Shown one piece after another: positions 54,861 to 64,000 of a stretch of DNA of 64,000 bases. The stretch is taken from positions 2,420,117 to 2,484,116 of the forward strand of contig MNCI01033474.1 of the NCBI GenBank assembly GCA_015680685.1. The letters are read 5' to 3'. The position numbers were made by a program, and so were the translations under genes. The stretch is from Gnetum montanum (lineage: Eukaryota; Streptophyta; Gnetopsida; Gnetales; Gnetaceae). Under the pieces are notes generated by a model. That model had not been told where the DNA came from and made no database searches. It saw nothing but the letters and a program-made list of their open reading frames with translations. Numbering within the stretch: position 1 is the stretch's first letter; each line of letters opens with the position of its first letter.

Positions 54861-55699
54861 TGATGGGTCATGGTCTGTCAGGCCCAGTTATCGGAGCCTA
54901 GTTATTCGAGCCGCGATATCGTGTCTTCCCTCGCAATATTGCGTATGCAATATCACGGCCTACTGCAATGTCTATATATAAAAGGTAGCACACTTGGTTT
55001 TGGGCATTAGTTCTTAGATTTTATTGTAATTTTTTAAGTTTAGATTTCTCTCAACCCTTTCCTCCCAGTGCATGCCTGCAGTGTGGTGATTGTAATTGTA
55101 CGACATCCTTATTCGAGTGTGACGTACTTGGACATGCACATGACCGGAAATAAAGATCGAGATTACTTCATCATTATAGCATTCACTTAGCTTAATTATT
55201 TATTTAATTGTTATTTACTACTTTCTTAGTTAATCTCTTCTCACCCTAAACTCCTATTAAACGCAGAATGAGTATGACTTGATTACGAGCATTTAAGTGT
55301 GACTACTTGGTAACCGAGTAGCATACCTAGGATCTGCGCTTGGTAATCCTAGTGGTAGTCGTGCACGAAATCCAAGATGTGTACGGATGATTAAGGAACA
55401 GATACTCATCGCACTTAGGCTAGCTTAGATCCTCTCTCACCCTTTCTCTCTTAGCTTAGTTAATATTACCTTCCATTACACCCAGGAGTAGCGTTAGCAT
55501 AAGAACACATCATACACCTCATTCTGGACTAAATCATATGTGACAAAGTTAACACTAGTCCAGATGGGAAGATAGCGAACTGCAACCTAAGGATAACTAT
55601 CTTGATACCACAACTAGTCTGTCTGTGGAGTTCGACTGGATCACGCTTGAAACACTCGTATTTGTATGGTTGAGTGTAGGGGTACCTCACCACTTATCA
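54861..55699 (+). repeat. 3' LTR of the pol-less Athila-like element
   Basis: 839 bp, TGATGGG...TTATCA, clearly the partner of 48999-49865. TATA box CTATATATAAAAGG (54972-54985), AATAAA at 55149-55154. Its palindrome array is shorter and partly decayed (CAATATTGCGTATGCAATAT). Confidence 0.9.
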
Positions 55700-55704
55700 A
55701 TGAT

Positions 55705-56363
55705 ATTGTTGTGACCATAGCTAAAATGTTTTTAAAATATTAAAATAATCTAGCCTAAGTGTGAAGAATAGGTCTAGTCTAGCCTATGCATGAAATATGT
55801 ATTCCAACTTATTGTACACATCCTGAATATATCCTAACATTGCTAGGTTACCAAGAATCCATCACTAGGTGTACTAGGTAGTGCACTACTAGGATTACCA
55901 AATGTTAACATGTTTGTGCTTGAAGCTAATCATACTCATGTAATGTAATTTAAGTTTAATGGATATAAAATAAATAACTAAAAGCTTTTAAATGAAAAGT
56001 AAATTACAATTAAAGAAATTATTAAATAAAGACAAGTGCTGTAGCAAAGGAAAATGGATCTCAATCTTATTAGTATCATGAAAATGTATTCAGGTGCATA
56101 GTCACTGAAGTAAGACTTCATACAATCCACTTAGCTCATGCTACAGATGCTTAGTATTAAATTCTAACTTTTACAAGAAGAAATTATAAGAGTTTGGCTA
56201 AGCTATTAACCTAATAGTACAATAAATGTAGTGGGTTGGTGCATTTATATAGGCATTTATTACCTATATGTCGATACTAGTGTGTTAACAAAGCTAATCA
56301 TGCATTAATGTTGCTACATTGACATTGTTATGTTAATGTAACTGACAAAATCAAGACTCATCA
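55705..56363 (-). repeat. Older minus-strand LTR, right part
   Basis: Continues 48895-48998. Landmarks shared with 17579-18386 in the same order: CTAGCCTAAGTGTG, GTACACATCCTGAATAT, GCACTACTAGGATTACCAAA, GTGCTTGAAGCTAATCATAC and CTCATCA at 56363. The following 34 bases read, on the minus strand, CTTGAGGATAAGCTTTTAGT, matching the CTTGAGGACGAGTTTTCATT before the polypurine tract of relatives. Confidence 0.7.
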
Positions 56364-56397
56364 TATTCTTATAATTTACTAAAAGCTTATCCTCAAG

Positions 56398-57263
56398 TGA
56401 TGAGTTGTCATTGGTTGGCTACATCGATGAGGCCCCATCAACGTAGTGTCTATCCATCACCTATAAATACACACCTACTAGTTGCATTTATGGTAATTTA
56501 GAATTCAGTAGCAGCAAAGCTCTTGCATTTTTTCTATTCAAAAGTTAGAATTTTTTCCCTTAAGTGCCCATAGTAGGAGTCATTGAGTGTACGGATCTTT
56601 ATTCAAGCATTGTTGTACTTGAGCACAACAATGTGTGCGGTAATAAAGACGAGCTTTCTAATAAACCTTGTAGCACTTTGGATATATTAGATATTTTATT
56701 TATGCATTTACTATTTCCAATTATTTATTAAATGTTTTCAATTAATTGTCAATTATTTTCCAGTTACTATGTTAGATAAGCAACTAAGCTAGATAGATTA
56801 TACACATAAGTATGACCGCTTCAAGCATAACACGTATTCACTTGCTAATCCCAACAACGTTATCGGTTGGTACACCCAGTAGCGTAGTGTTTGGTTACCC
56901 AGCAGTGGATACATGGGTTCAGGATATGTACAGAAAGTGGGAACAAATACTTATGTTAGGATTAGTTAAATGATTAGTTAATTAGTTAATTTAGATTAGT
57001 TAATTAAATCCCTTTTTATCTATATTTCAAGCACTTGACTATAAAACATAACAAATGATACAAATTGAATGCCTCAGTTACACTTAACCATACCAACAAA
57101 CATCACAAGTGTAATTGGGAAGACAACGATTGATCTTAAGGCTAGATTCACTTTCTAAAGGGCTAGTGCACTGGAAATGATGAAGTCCATGGAATTCGAC
57201 CAGATCATGTGTGAATGCTTGTGATTCATATGGTTGGGTGTAGGGGTACCTCATCACTCATCA
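56398..57263 (+). repeat. 5' LTR of the gag-pro-RT-IN relic
   Basis: 866 bp, TGATGAG...CTCATCA. CATCGATG-centred motifs replace GATATC upstream of the TATA box CTATAAATAC (56461-56470). AATAAA at 56642-56647, then the shared U5. Confidence 0.8.
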
Positions 57264-57264
57264 T

Positions 57265-57282
57265 TGGCACCGTTGTCGGGGA
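57265..57282 (+). other. Primer-binding site, Asp-tRNA type
   Basis: TGGCACCGTTGTCGGGGA, two changes from the standard Athila site, one base after the LTR end. Confidence 0.8.
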
Positions 57283-57418
57283 CTTTGTTTGTGAAACATG
57301 CGCTATTGAGGTTTAAGTGAATATCATTAATATCATTGTACAAACCTAAAGGTCAATATCATTCCCACTATACATAGAATTATCAAAGCACACTAACAAT
57401 TTCATTTTGTTTTGCAAA

Positions 57419-59750
57419 ATGTCTTTTTCTTCTCATAAGCCCAAAGATACCAAACCACCAATCCCACAAGAATGCAAGGTGGTATACACTCATCTAGATG
57501 AGTTTGTGCCAAATTTCACCTTCATCCTACATTAGGATGAACAAATGTGATGGCATGATATGGAGGGAAACATTGTTTTGGCCCTTGATAGATCTATGCC
57601 CGGAATGCTGTTTAAAACCCTTAACAAGTTGGGCATAGCAGATCTTCACAAGGAGTACATTGTGGATGGATATGACACTCAAAACTACTGTCCCACTAAA
57701 ACACAATCTAAAAGAGATAAATGTCAAGAGAAACTCCATAAAGCTACAAAGGGGAAACATTACACTAACACCTTGTTCCTACTAGATCAAAAGGATAATG
57801 AGGATTCTCCCTTGAAAGGTTCTCAACATGAAGATTCTCCACCCCCTGTTATTGAATGCAAGGGTGTGAACCTAACCTTGCAATTGACTATTCATAAACC
57901 GAGGTAAGGAAAGAGTAATAGCTAAGGGAAGGACTTAGGTAAGCATTATAGCAATAAGGGATCTAAGGATGGTGATCATAGAAAGTGTAAGAGTGGTGGA
58001 AAACACCACAGTGGTAGTGGTAGTTCCTCTTCCTCTTCATCCTCTTCATTTGATTCTGAACATTCCTCTTCATTTGACAGTTCTCATGAAAGTTTCCATC
58101 GAAACAACCATGATGAAGGTGATTAACAAAATAACAATGACCGTGAAGGCCACCAAAACCAAAGGGATGACTGAAACCATCATCAACGTCATCAACACAG
58201 TGATGATGATGAACCTTTATTGGTGACTCGAACCATGCTCAACATTGTGGAGGTAGTTAAAATCCCAACTAGGCATATGAAGGATAGTCAAATTAAGCGC
58301 CTAGATATGAACAGTATTCTAAGATTTGAGGGGGGCATACAATTCTAATCCACAAACACATCTACAAGCTTTTCAAGATGCATGTGCCTTACAAAACATA
58401 GAGAATGAGTGGCAAAAACTCAAGCTTTTCCTAGGGACACTCAATAAGAAAGTTGAAAGTTGGTACCAGTCCTTAGAGATGGAATTTATCCATAGATGGA
58501 GTACCATGTTAGAACTATTCAATGACAAATGCTAGATGTACTCCAGAGTGTCTAATTTGAGAAGGCAAATCCAAGGCTGGAAATAGGAAGTACATGAACC
58601 CTTGGATGCCACCATGGGCTAATACTATTCACCCCTAGACTGATGTCCTAGCCATGGTTACTCTTCGAGGGAACAACTTCGCCAAATCATAGATGGGCTT
58701 AGAGTAGAAACAAGAAGAACCCTTAGGGTGTATGCCCAAGGAAGATTGTCTGAAATGAGAGCTCATCAAATCCAAAGGTTAATTGAGTAGGTAGCAAAAG
58801 AAGAAGATAAGCTATGAAAGAGGGAAAGTGCTGAAGAATATAATAGGGACCCATCTATCAAAAATAGAGGCCTGATTTTGTAACAAAGAGGAGTCACCAT
58901 TTGATGAAGTGGTTAATAGAAAGACCTTGCCCATCCAAAAATTTGTTTTTGACATTTTGACCAAGGTTGAAAAGTTATGGGACTCTTTGAATGAAAAGTT
59001 TCAAACCGCTTTAAAGATTGCCAAAGAATCCAAAGAGAAAAATAGTGATTGTAATCGTAGGAGATGAAAAGAAGTTCAATGTGCTTACCAAAGAGGTAAG
59101 GGCAAATATGCTATAGTAGAGGAAGTTGTGGAGTCTAACTCTGATGATGAAACTGAATGTGACATCTATCAATATGAAAATCCATATGGATGTTGCCCTA
59201 TATTGTCACACTTACAAGAGTTTGGAGTGTACGCATTAAATCCTTGCCTAGCACATAGACAAGCTCCAAGATGATTGCCTTACCCTCAAGGCAGTCCAAG
59301 ATAGTTCCACCAGCAACAACAAGCTCACTACCCAAGTGGAACTCCTCCACAGTCTTATGAATAATACCAATAGTGGTATTAACCACAATCATGGAGAATG
59401 CCACCACTAAGGCAGTAATGCCCTTATAGGTAACTAGATCCATACAGGTACTATGTTTAGCAGCTCGTCTCCCCTAGAAGTTTGGCAAGTCATGCATCAT
59501 TCCAGCATTACTATTACCCTCCAGAGTATCACTAAACACATTCACCATCTACTCAAGGGAAAAACCCATATTCGTATCCTTATCATCCTCCACATCCCTC
59601 TACACCTACACCTCCACCTTCAACTTAGTTACCTTCTGCTTCATCCATGCAAGGTGAAATTTCTCCACAGCTACAACAACGAAATGCTACAAGGGCTATA
59701 CACTTACAACCAGTTTTTCAACCTAGTGGTTTAGATAATCAATCAAGGAA
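57419..59750 (+). pseudogene. gag pseudogene (Athila-like)
   Basis: ATG 57419 begins MSFSSHKPKDTK. LDEFVPNFTFILH followed by DMEGNIVLALDRSMPGML is homologous to the minus-strand gag at 24632. A Ser/His-rich low-complexity stretch is at about 57985-58200. The capsid-like core NSNPQTHLQAFQDACALQNI is at about 58338-58395, after a frameshift near 58330. The zinc-knuckle region near 59155-59200 has lost ligand residues (Cys to Tyr and His to Asn changes visible). It ends in a Pro-rich tail. Confidence 0.8.
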
Positions 59751-59989
59751 ATGACATTTCTTCTGGTCTAGCAGTCCTCACAACCTACTCCAGTTGATCA
59801 TCCTACATCTTCATCACCCTCATCCTCTGCATCAAATACCTTCAAGTGCCCTTCAAACCAAGTGCCACATAGGATTCACACTATAGTGTTAACCCAGGTA
59901 TTTTTGATTAGATTAAGGCTGGCAACCTTCTAATAAAAAGATCTGATTGAGGTAGTCTACTCATCTATCTACAAATTGCTAGACAAGAG

Positions 59990-60170
59990 CCATGCAAAGC
60001 TCTTCTTAACTCTGGTTTCAAAGTTAACATCATCTCCCATGATATGTACAAGGCCTAGAACCTACCACCTCTTAAGAAGAGAAACATACCTTTAGAATTA
60101 GTAGATAAATTGATTATTGTCCCTTTGGAATTAGTAGAGGACATTGTGACCATAGTCTATGGGTAGTCCT
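59990..60170 (+). pseudogene. Protease fragment
   Basis: NSGFKVNIISHDMYKA then NLPPLKKRNIPLELVDKLI and VPLELVEDIVTIVYG match the protease of the minus-strand relative. The active-site Asp is Asn here (NSG for DSG), so it is inactive. Confidence 0.75.
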
Positions 60171-60599
60171 ATCATTATGGGAAGAGCTTTGTTAAGCACG
60201 GTCAATGCGTGAATGGGTATAAGGAACCTATCTCTTGAAATATTTAAGGAAAATGAGCTAGGAAAAATTGAGAAGAAGCGTATTCCATGCATCACGTATA
60301 GTGATAATGGGTGCAATTGCATGCAAAAGATTTGGTTAATCAAGAGCACATACATTAAAGCATGTAGTTAGTGCGCACAAGAAATTAACATTCAAATGTA
60401 TCTGTACACAGCAGCACAATATGCATGGAGCCAACTAAGTGCTTAACATGTGTGTATGTTGAAGGTATGGACAAAATTGAACAAGTTCATTCCCAACTCT
60501 CTAACGAAGATGATGATACCTATTGGGGAGAGTTGGAGATTCCTGATCACTTCAAGGAGGAGCCCTTAGAACTAAAAACTTTATCGGTTGGTGTGGAGT

Positions 60600-61545
60600 A
60601 TGCATTTTTAAAGAATGATAAATTGGTGATCATTAATGCCAAACTTGCTCCTGAACAAAAAGAAAAGTTGTTGAAAGTGGTGAATAAATGGTAAAAAACC
60701 TTTGCTTGGTCATATCTAGAACTAACAAGAATCGATCCAAGGATATGCTAGCATCACATCTACACTGACCCAAACCCCAAATTAAAGCCAATCATCAAGG
60801 AGGAGATAGACCAGCTCCTCAAGGTAGGGTTCATCTATCCAATCACAGATAGTGAGTGGGTTAGCCCACTCATAGTAGTATCAAAGAAGGGTGGCAAATG
60901 GCAAGTTTACATCAACTTTAGGTTGTTAAATATGACAACATTTAAGGATCATTTTCCTTTGTTGTTTGTAGATCAAGTGTTAGATACCATATCTAAGCAT
61001 TGTTATTATAGTTTATTGGATGGTTATAGTGGTTATAACAAAATCCAAATTGTGCCAAAAGATCAGGCCAAAACAACATTCATGAGTCCTTGGGGGAATT
61101 TTTCATACTGTAAGATGCCATTTGGCCTATGAAATGCCCCTACAACATTTCAACATTTGGTCCTTAGTATCTTTCAACAACAAATCGGTAGTGGTGTTGA
61201 AGTCTTTATGGATGACTTCTTCACCTATGGAGCTACATTTGAGCAACCTTTGGACCGACTTGAGCAAGTACTGAAGAGATGTGTAGAGATAAACCTACAG
61301 CTCAACTAGAAAAAGAGCCATCTCATGGTCCAAGACGACATTGTGCGAGGGCATCGAATTTTGCAAAAATGGATTGAGGTAGACCCAGAAAAGATAAGAG
61401 TCATCCAAGGGATAACACGTCAACTAGAGACCATTAAAGATGTTCATTCGTTCCTTGGACACATTGGTTGCTATCGGCAATTTATTGAGAATTTCTCTAA
61501 GATTGCAAAACCATTGGTAGGGATTCCCACTAGTTCATCAAGTCT
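60600..61545 (+). pseudogene. Reverse transcriptase pseudogene
   Basis: KLAPEQKEKLLKVVNKW (60640-60690), then DSEWVSPLIVVSKKGGKW (about 60850-60903), LLDGYSGYNKIQIVPKDQAK (about 61015-61070), FMSPWGNFSYCKMPFGL (61080-61130), VFMDDFFTYG with the catalytic MDD intact (about 61204-61233), then EVDPEKIRVIQGITRQ and FLGHIGCYRQFIENFSKIAK (about 61375-61510). Stops occur between blocks. Colinear with the minus-strand RT at 20401-21310. Confidence 0.9.
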
Positions 61546-61573
61546 TGTGAATGTTGTCAATGTGATGGGGGGG

Positions 61574-61581
61574 NNNNNNNN
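61574..61581. other. Assembly gap (8 N) in G run
   Basis: Eight N flanked by GGGGGGG and GGG. The sequence jumps from the RT thumb/connection to just before the integrase core, so roughly the RNase H domain and integrase zinc finger are missing. Confidence 0.95.
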
Positions 61582-61619
61582 GGGAATTATTGCTTGCATG
61601 GAAGGTCCTCAATAGTGGA

Positions 61620-62149
61620 TTCAACCACTAGAGCCTTTTGACATATGGGGTGTTGACTTCATGGGTCCCATCACACCCATGTCTAATGGGAAGGCATATA
61701 TTATAATAGCTATGGACTACTGTACAAAATGGGCTGAAGTAGCAACCATTATTGATTGTACATCATCCACTGCTGCCAAATTTATACAACAAAATATTGT
61801 GAGTAGGTTTGGGATGCCACATTCACTAATTTTTGATAATGGGACTCATTTCATAAGTGCCACATTTAGAAAATTAATGCAACGCTTAGGGGTAGAACAT
61901 AAATTAACAACACATTACCACCCCTGAGCCAATGGTTAAGTAGAGGTAACCAACCAAGAGATTACAAAAATACTAACATGAACCATTAGCAAATATAGAA
62001 AGGATTAGAGTACAAAACTTAATGATGCTCTCTGGGCTTATTGTTCAACTTGGAAACTTCCTATTGGATTTTCTCCCTATGAGTTAGTGTACGAAAAACT
62101 TCCAATGCTCTTGATTCAATCCAAGATCCGTACACTCTTGATAGCCTAT
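61620..62149 (+). pseudogene. Integrase core fragment
   Basis: WGVDFMGPITPMSNGKAYII (first catalytic Asp), AMDYCTKWAEV, FGMPHSLIFDNGTHF (second Asp) and EHKLTTHYHP followed by stop-interrupted ANG.VEVTN, then WKLPIGFSPYELVYEKLP. This is the DDE integrase core of plant Ty3/Gypsy elements. The frame is cut by the LTR that begins at 62150. Confidence 0.9.
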
Positions 62150-62983
62150 TGATGAATTGTGGTTTGCTAGGCCCCAATATCGAATCCTCGATATCGAGTA
62201 AGTGATGTCATGACCTAGATAACACTATCGAATACATGATATCGTGATTCTTGTGTAGGCCTATAAATACAACATTCGGGCGTACAAGAAAGGAGGTCAA
62301 TTGTGAAGTTTTAGAGTAGAGTCTTTTTGTTAGTTTTTAGTTAGTTTTTGGTTTCTTTCCCAATGCATTCCCATAGTGTGATGATTGTAATTGTATGAAA
62401 CCTTTGTTTGAGTGTGATGTACTTGGACACACACACGATCTATAATAAAGATCGAGATTACTCCATCATTGTAGCATTTACTTAGTTTTTAATTATTTAA
62501 TTGTTATTGTTATTTATTATTTTCCTAGTTAATATTTGTTTATCGTCATTTAAATGTGAAATGAGTACGACTTAATCACGAACATTTAAGTGTAACTACT
62601 TGGTAACCTAGTAGCATATCTAGTAGTGCTCAAGTAATGTGCGCTTGGTAATCCTAGAAGTAGTATACAAGGTCCAAGATATGTACGAATGCTCATCATG
62701 CTTAGGTTAGCATAGATTTCATTTCCCATTATCCATTAGCTTAATTAATATTGTTCCCCATTGTCTCTAGGAGTAGTACTAGTTTAGGATCCCATCATTC
62801 GCCTCACTCTAGACTAAACCATGCATGGCAAAGCAAATACTAGTCCATGTGGGAAGACAACAAACTACGATCAATGTGTAACTATCTAGATACCACAACT
62901 AGTCCATCTATGGAGTTTGACTGGATTTTGCATGCACGCTCATATTTGTATGGTTGAGTGTAGGGGTACCTTGCCACTCATCA
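62150..62983 (+). repeat. 5' LTR of the right-edge element
   Basis: 834 bp, TGATGAA...CTCATCA. It has degenerate GATATC motifs (CGATATCGAG near 62189, GATATCGTG near 62238), TATA box CTATAAATAC (62261-62270), AATAAA (62444-62449) and the shared U5. Confidence 0.85.
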
Positions 62984-62984
62984 T

Positions 62985-63002
62985 TGGCACCCTTGTTGGG
63001 GA
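62985..63002 (+). other. Primer-binding site, Asp-tRNA type
   Basis: TGGCACCCTTGTTGGGGA, a decayed version of the shared site. Confidence 0.75.
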
Positions 63003-63115
63003 TGGTGCTAGTTATCTAGATTAGTTATATTATACAAGATCACTATAACGAAGCATTAATGATATATCTTTTAGAAAGAAGGTAATTGCAAATAAGTCAC
63101 ACACAATTCACAACA

Positions 63116-64000
63116 ATGTCTCTCTCACAAGACTATGACAACACAACAACTAGTGAGGCAATTCATTGGAGAACCAACAAAATATATGATGACAAAGAAG
63201 TTTGGAGTACTCAATCTTATGTAGGAGTTTCATATGTCCATGGACACCCCAATGATACTCAAGGATTTTTGTCATCCAACCTAGACACCTTTAGTGAGGA
63301 TGGGACATCGCATAGAACAAGGGGGCCCGTAAGGCCTAGGACCTTCTCAATGGCTAACAAAAGTTTATATAGGAATGATTGGGAGACTTACAAAAGTCAT
63401 GAAAAGTCTTCTAGCTCTTTCTCTTCCTTTGCTCCTTCAACATTGAGTCGTGACATGAATGACCATCTCTTAAGGGGTCAGTGTAGAAATAAAAATTGAA
63501 CCCATGGGCAAAGTCAAGAATGCCAACATGAACAAAGACAACATCATCCCAACTCACAAACCCATAACCTACTTAGTGATGATGAACCCCTACTGGCCAC
63601 TAAGAACCTAATGCATATACAAGAGGTTGTTCGAATATCCCATAGGCATCGTAAGGAAAGCCTTCTATCCAAGATTGACTTAAACAACTTTCCTTAGTTT
63701 TCAGGAGGTTATGATTTAGATCTGCAACATCATTTACAAGCCTTCTACGATGCTTATGCATGGAACAACATAGAAAATGGGTGACAAAGACTTAAGCTCT
63801 TTCCGATGACAATCATTGAATAAGCAAAAGTTTGGTATAGGTATTTAAAGCCAAAATCAATTCACAGTTGGCCAACAATGGTAGAACTCTTCAATGAAAG
63901 ATATCAAACCTGTGCAAGAGTGTCGGTCTTGAGGAGACAAATCCAAGAGTGGGAACAAGGGCAACATGAAACCTTGGACATGGCCTTAGAAAGATACTAT
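63116..64000 (+). pseudogene. gag pseudogene, 5' part
   Basis: ATG 63116 (an in-frame upstream TTG at 63086 is not the start). SEAIHWRTNKIYDDKEVWST, then after a stop at 63497 the same frame continues with DEPLLATKNLMHIQEV (about 63583-63630), GGYDLDLQHHLQAFYDAYAW (about 63706-63765), KVWYRYLKPKS and TMVELFNERYQ to the window end. Several in-frame stops but no frameshift seen. Same protein family as 50007-51992. Confidence 0.85.

Larger units (their letters stand above)
48999..55699 (+). mobile_element. Athila-like Ty3/Gypsy element lacking pol
   Basis: Both LTRs, primer site, gag, a second ORF and polypurine tract are present. Target duplication ATGAT (48994-48998 and 55700-55704) is perfect. 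Between gag and the second ORF lie only ~1.9 kb of non-coding sequence: no protease, RT, RNase H or integrase. It could move only with enzymes from relatives. It is the best-preserved element in the window. Confidence 0.9.
56398..62149 (+). mobile_element. Athila-like Ty3/Gypsy element, gag-pro-RT-IN relic, interrupted
   Basis: 5' LTR 56398-57263, primer site, gag, protease, RT and part of integrase in order on the plus strand. The RNase H and integrase zinc region are missing across the N gap at 61574-61581. The integrase frame is cut at 62150 by the LTR of the next element, so the 3' half and 3' LTR lie beyond the window or are lost. It has abundant stops and frameshifts. Confidence 0.85.
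62150..64000 (+). mobile_element. Athila-like element, 5' part only (runs off the window)
   Basis: 5' LTR, primer site and gag are present. Closest relative is the pol-less element at 48999: the gag N-termini and core align throughout. Inserted in the integrase of the preceding element. Confidence 0.85.

Overview
This is an accessory-type stretch of a plant nuclear genome. It is AT-rich, almost gene-free and filled with layers of decayed transposable elements. The transposons are plant types: Athila-like and Tat-like Ty3/Gypsy elements with Asp-type primer-binding sites, an RTE-type LINE end, other LINE relics and tRNA-derived SINE relics. Two broken plant gene fragments resemble VPS26 and a PDR-type ABCG transporter. 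The very old, heavily mutated elements suggest a large slow-turnover genome such as a gymnosperm, but that is inference. An 8-base N run at 61574-61581 shows this is a draft assembly.

Left end (1-3.6 kb): a LINE 3' relic, then the only convincing intact gene. It is a GC-rich, intronless 375-codon ORF (2160-3287) of unknown function with hydrophobic segments and a Trp/Gly repeat, preceded by a duplicated ~200-bp module. From 3.6 to 13.2 kb lies a diverged direct duplication of about 4 kb, packed with at least three kinds of tRNA-like SINE relics and a LINE reverse-transcriptase scrap. A LINE 3' end (13.2 kb) and a fragmentary LTR element (13.4-15.7 kb) follow.

From 15.7 to 34.8 kb there is a three-level nest. 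An old plus-strand LTR (17307-17578 / 34313-34831) was split by a minus-strand Athila-like element (17579-34307, target duplication GAGAT). That element's 5' LTR was then split by a minus-strand Tat-like element (25114-33839, target duplication AGTGT/AGTGC). The Tat-like element encodes only gag-protease and carries a tandem array of hairpin-forming repeats.

From 34.8 to 48.9 kb the sequence is mostly featureless, apart from a LINE with endonuclease and RT remnants (37.9-39.7 kb), a tRNA-derived repeat (40.0 kb), a VPS26-like fragment (42.6-43.05 kb) and an ABCG/PDR fragment (46.4-47.7 kb), the last two on the minus strand.

From 48.9 kb to the end are more Athila-like elements. A pol-less element (48999-55699, target duplication ATGAT) sits inside an older minus-strand LTR. 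Next comes a gag-pro-RT-IN relic (from 56398) that is missing its RNase H region at the N gap. Last is an element starting at 62150 that runs off the window. These LTRs share a layout of palindromic GATATC motifs, a TATA box, an AATAAA signal, a long U5 and an Asp-type primer-binding site. All the element ORFs are broken, so nothing here looks able to move on its own.
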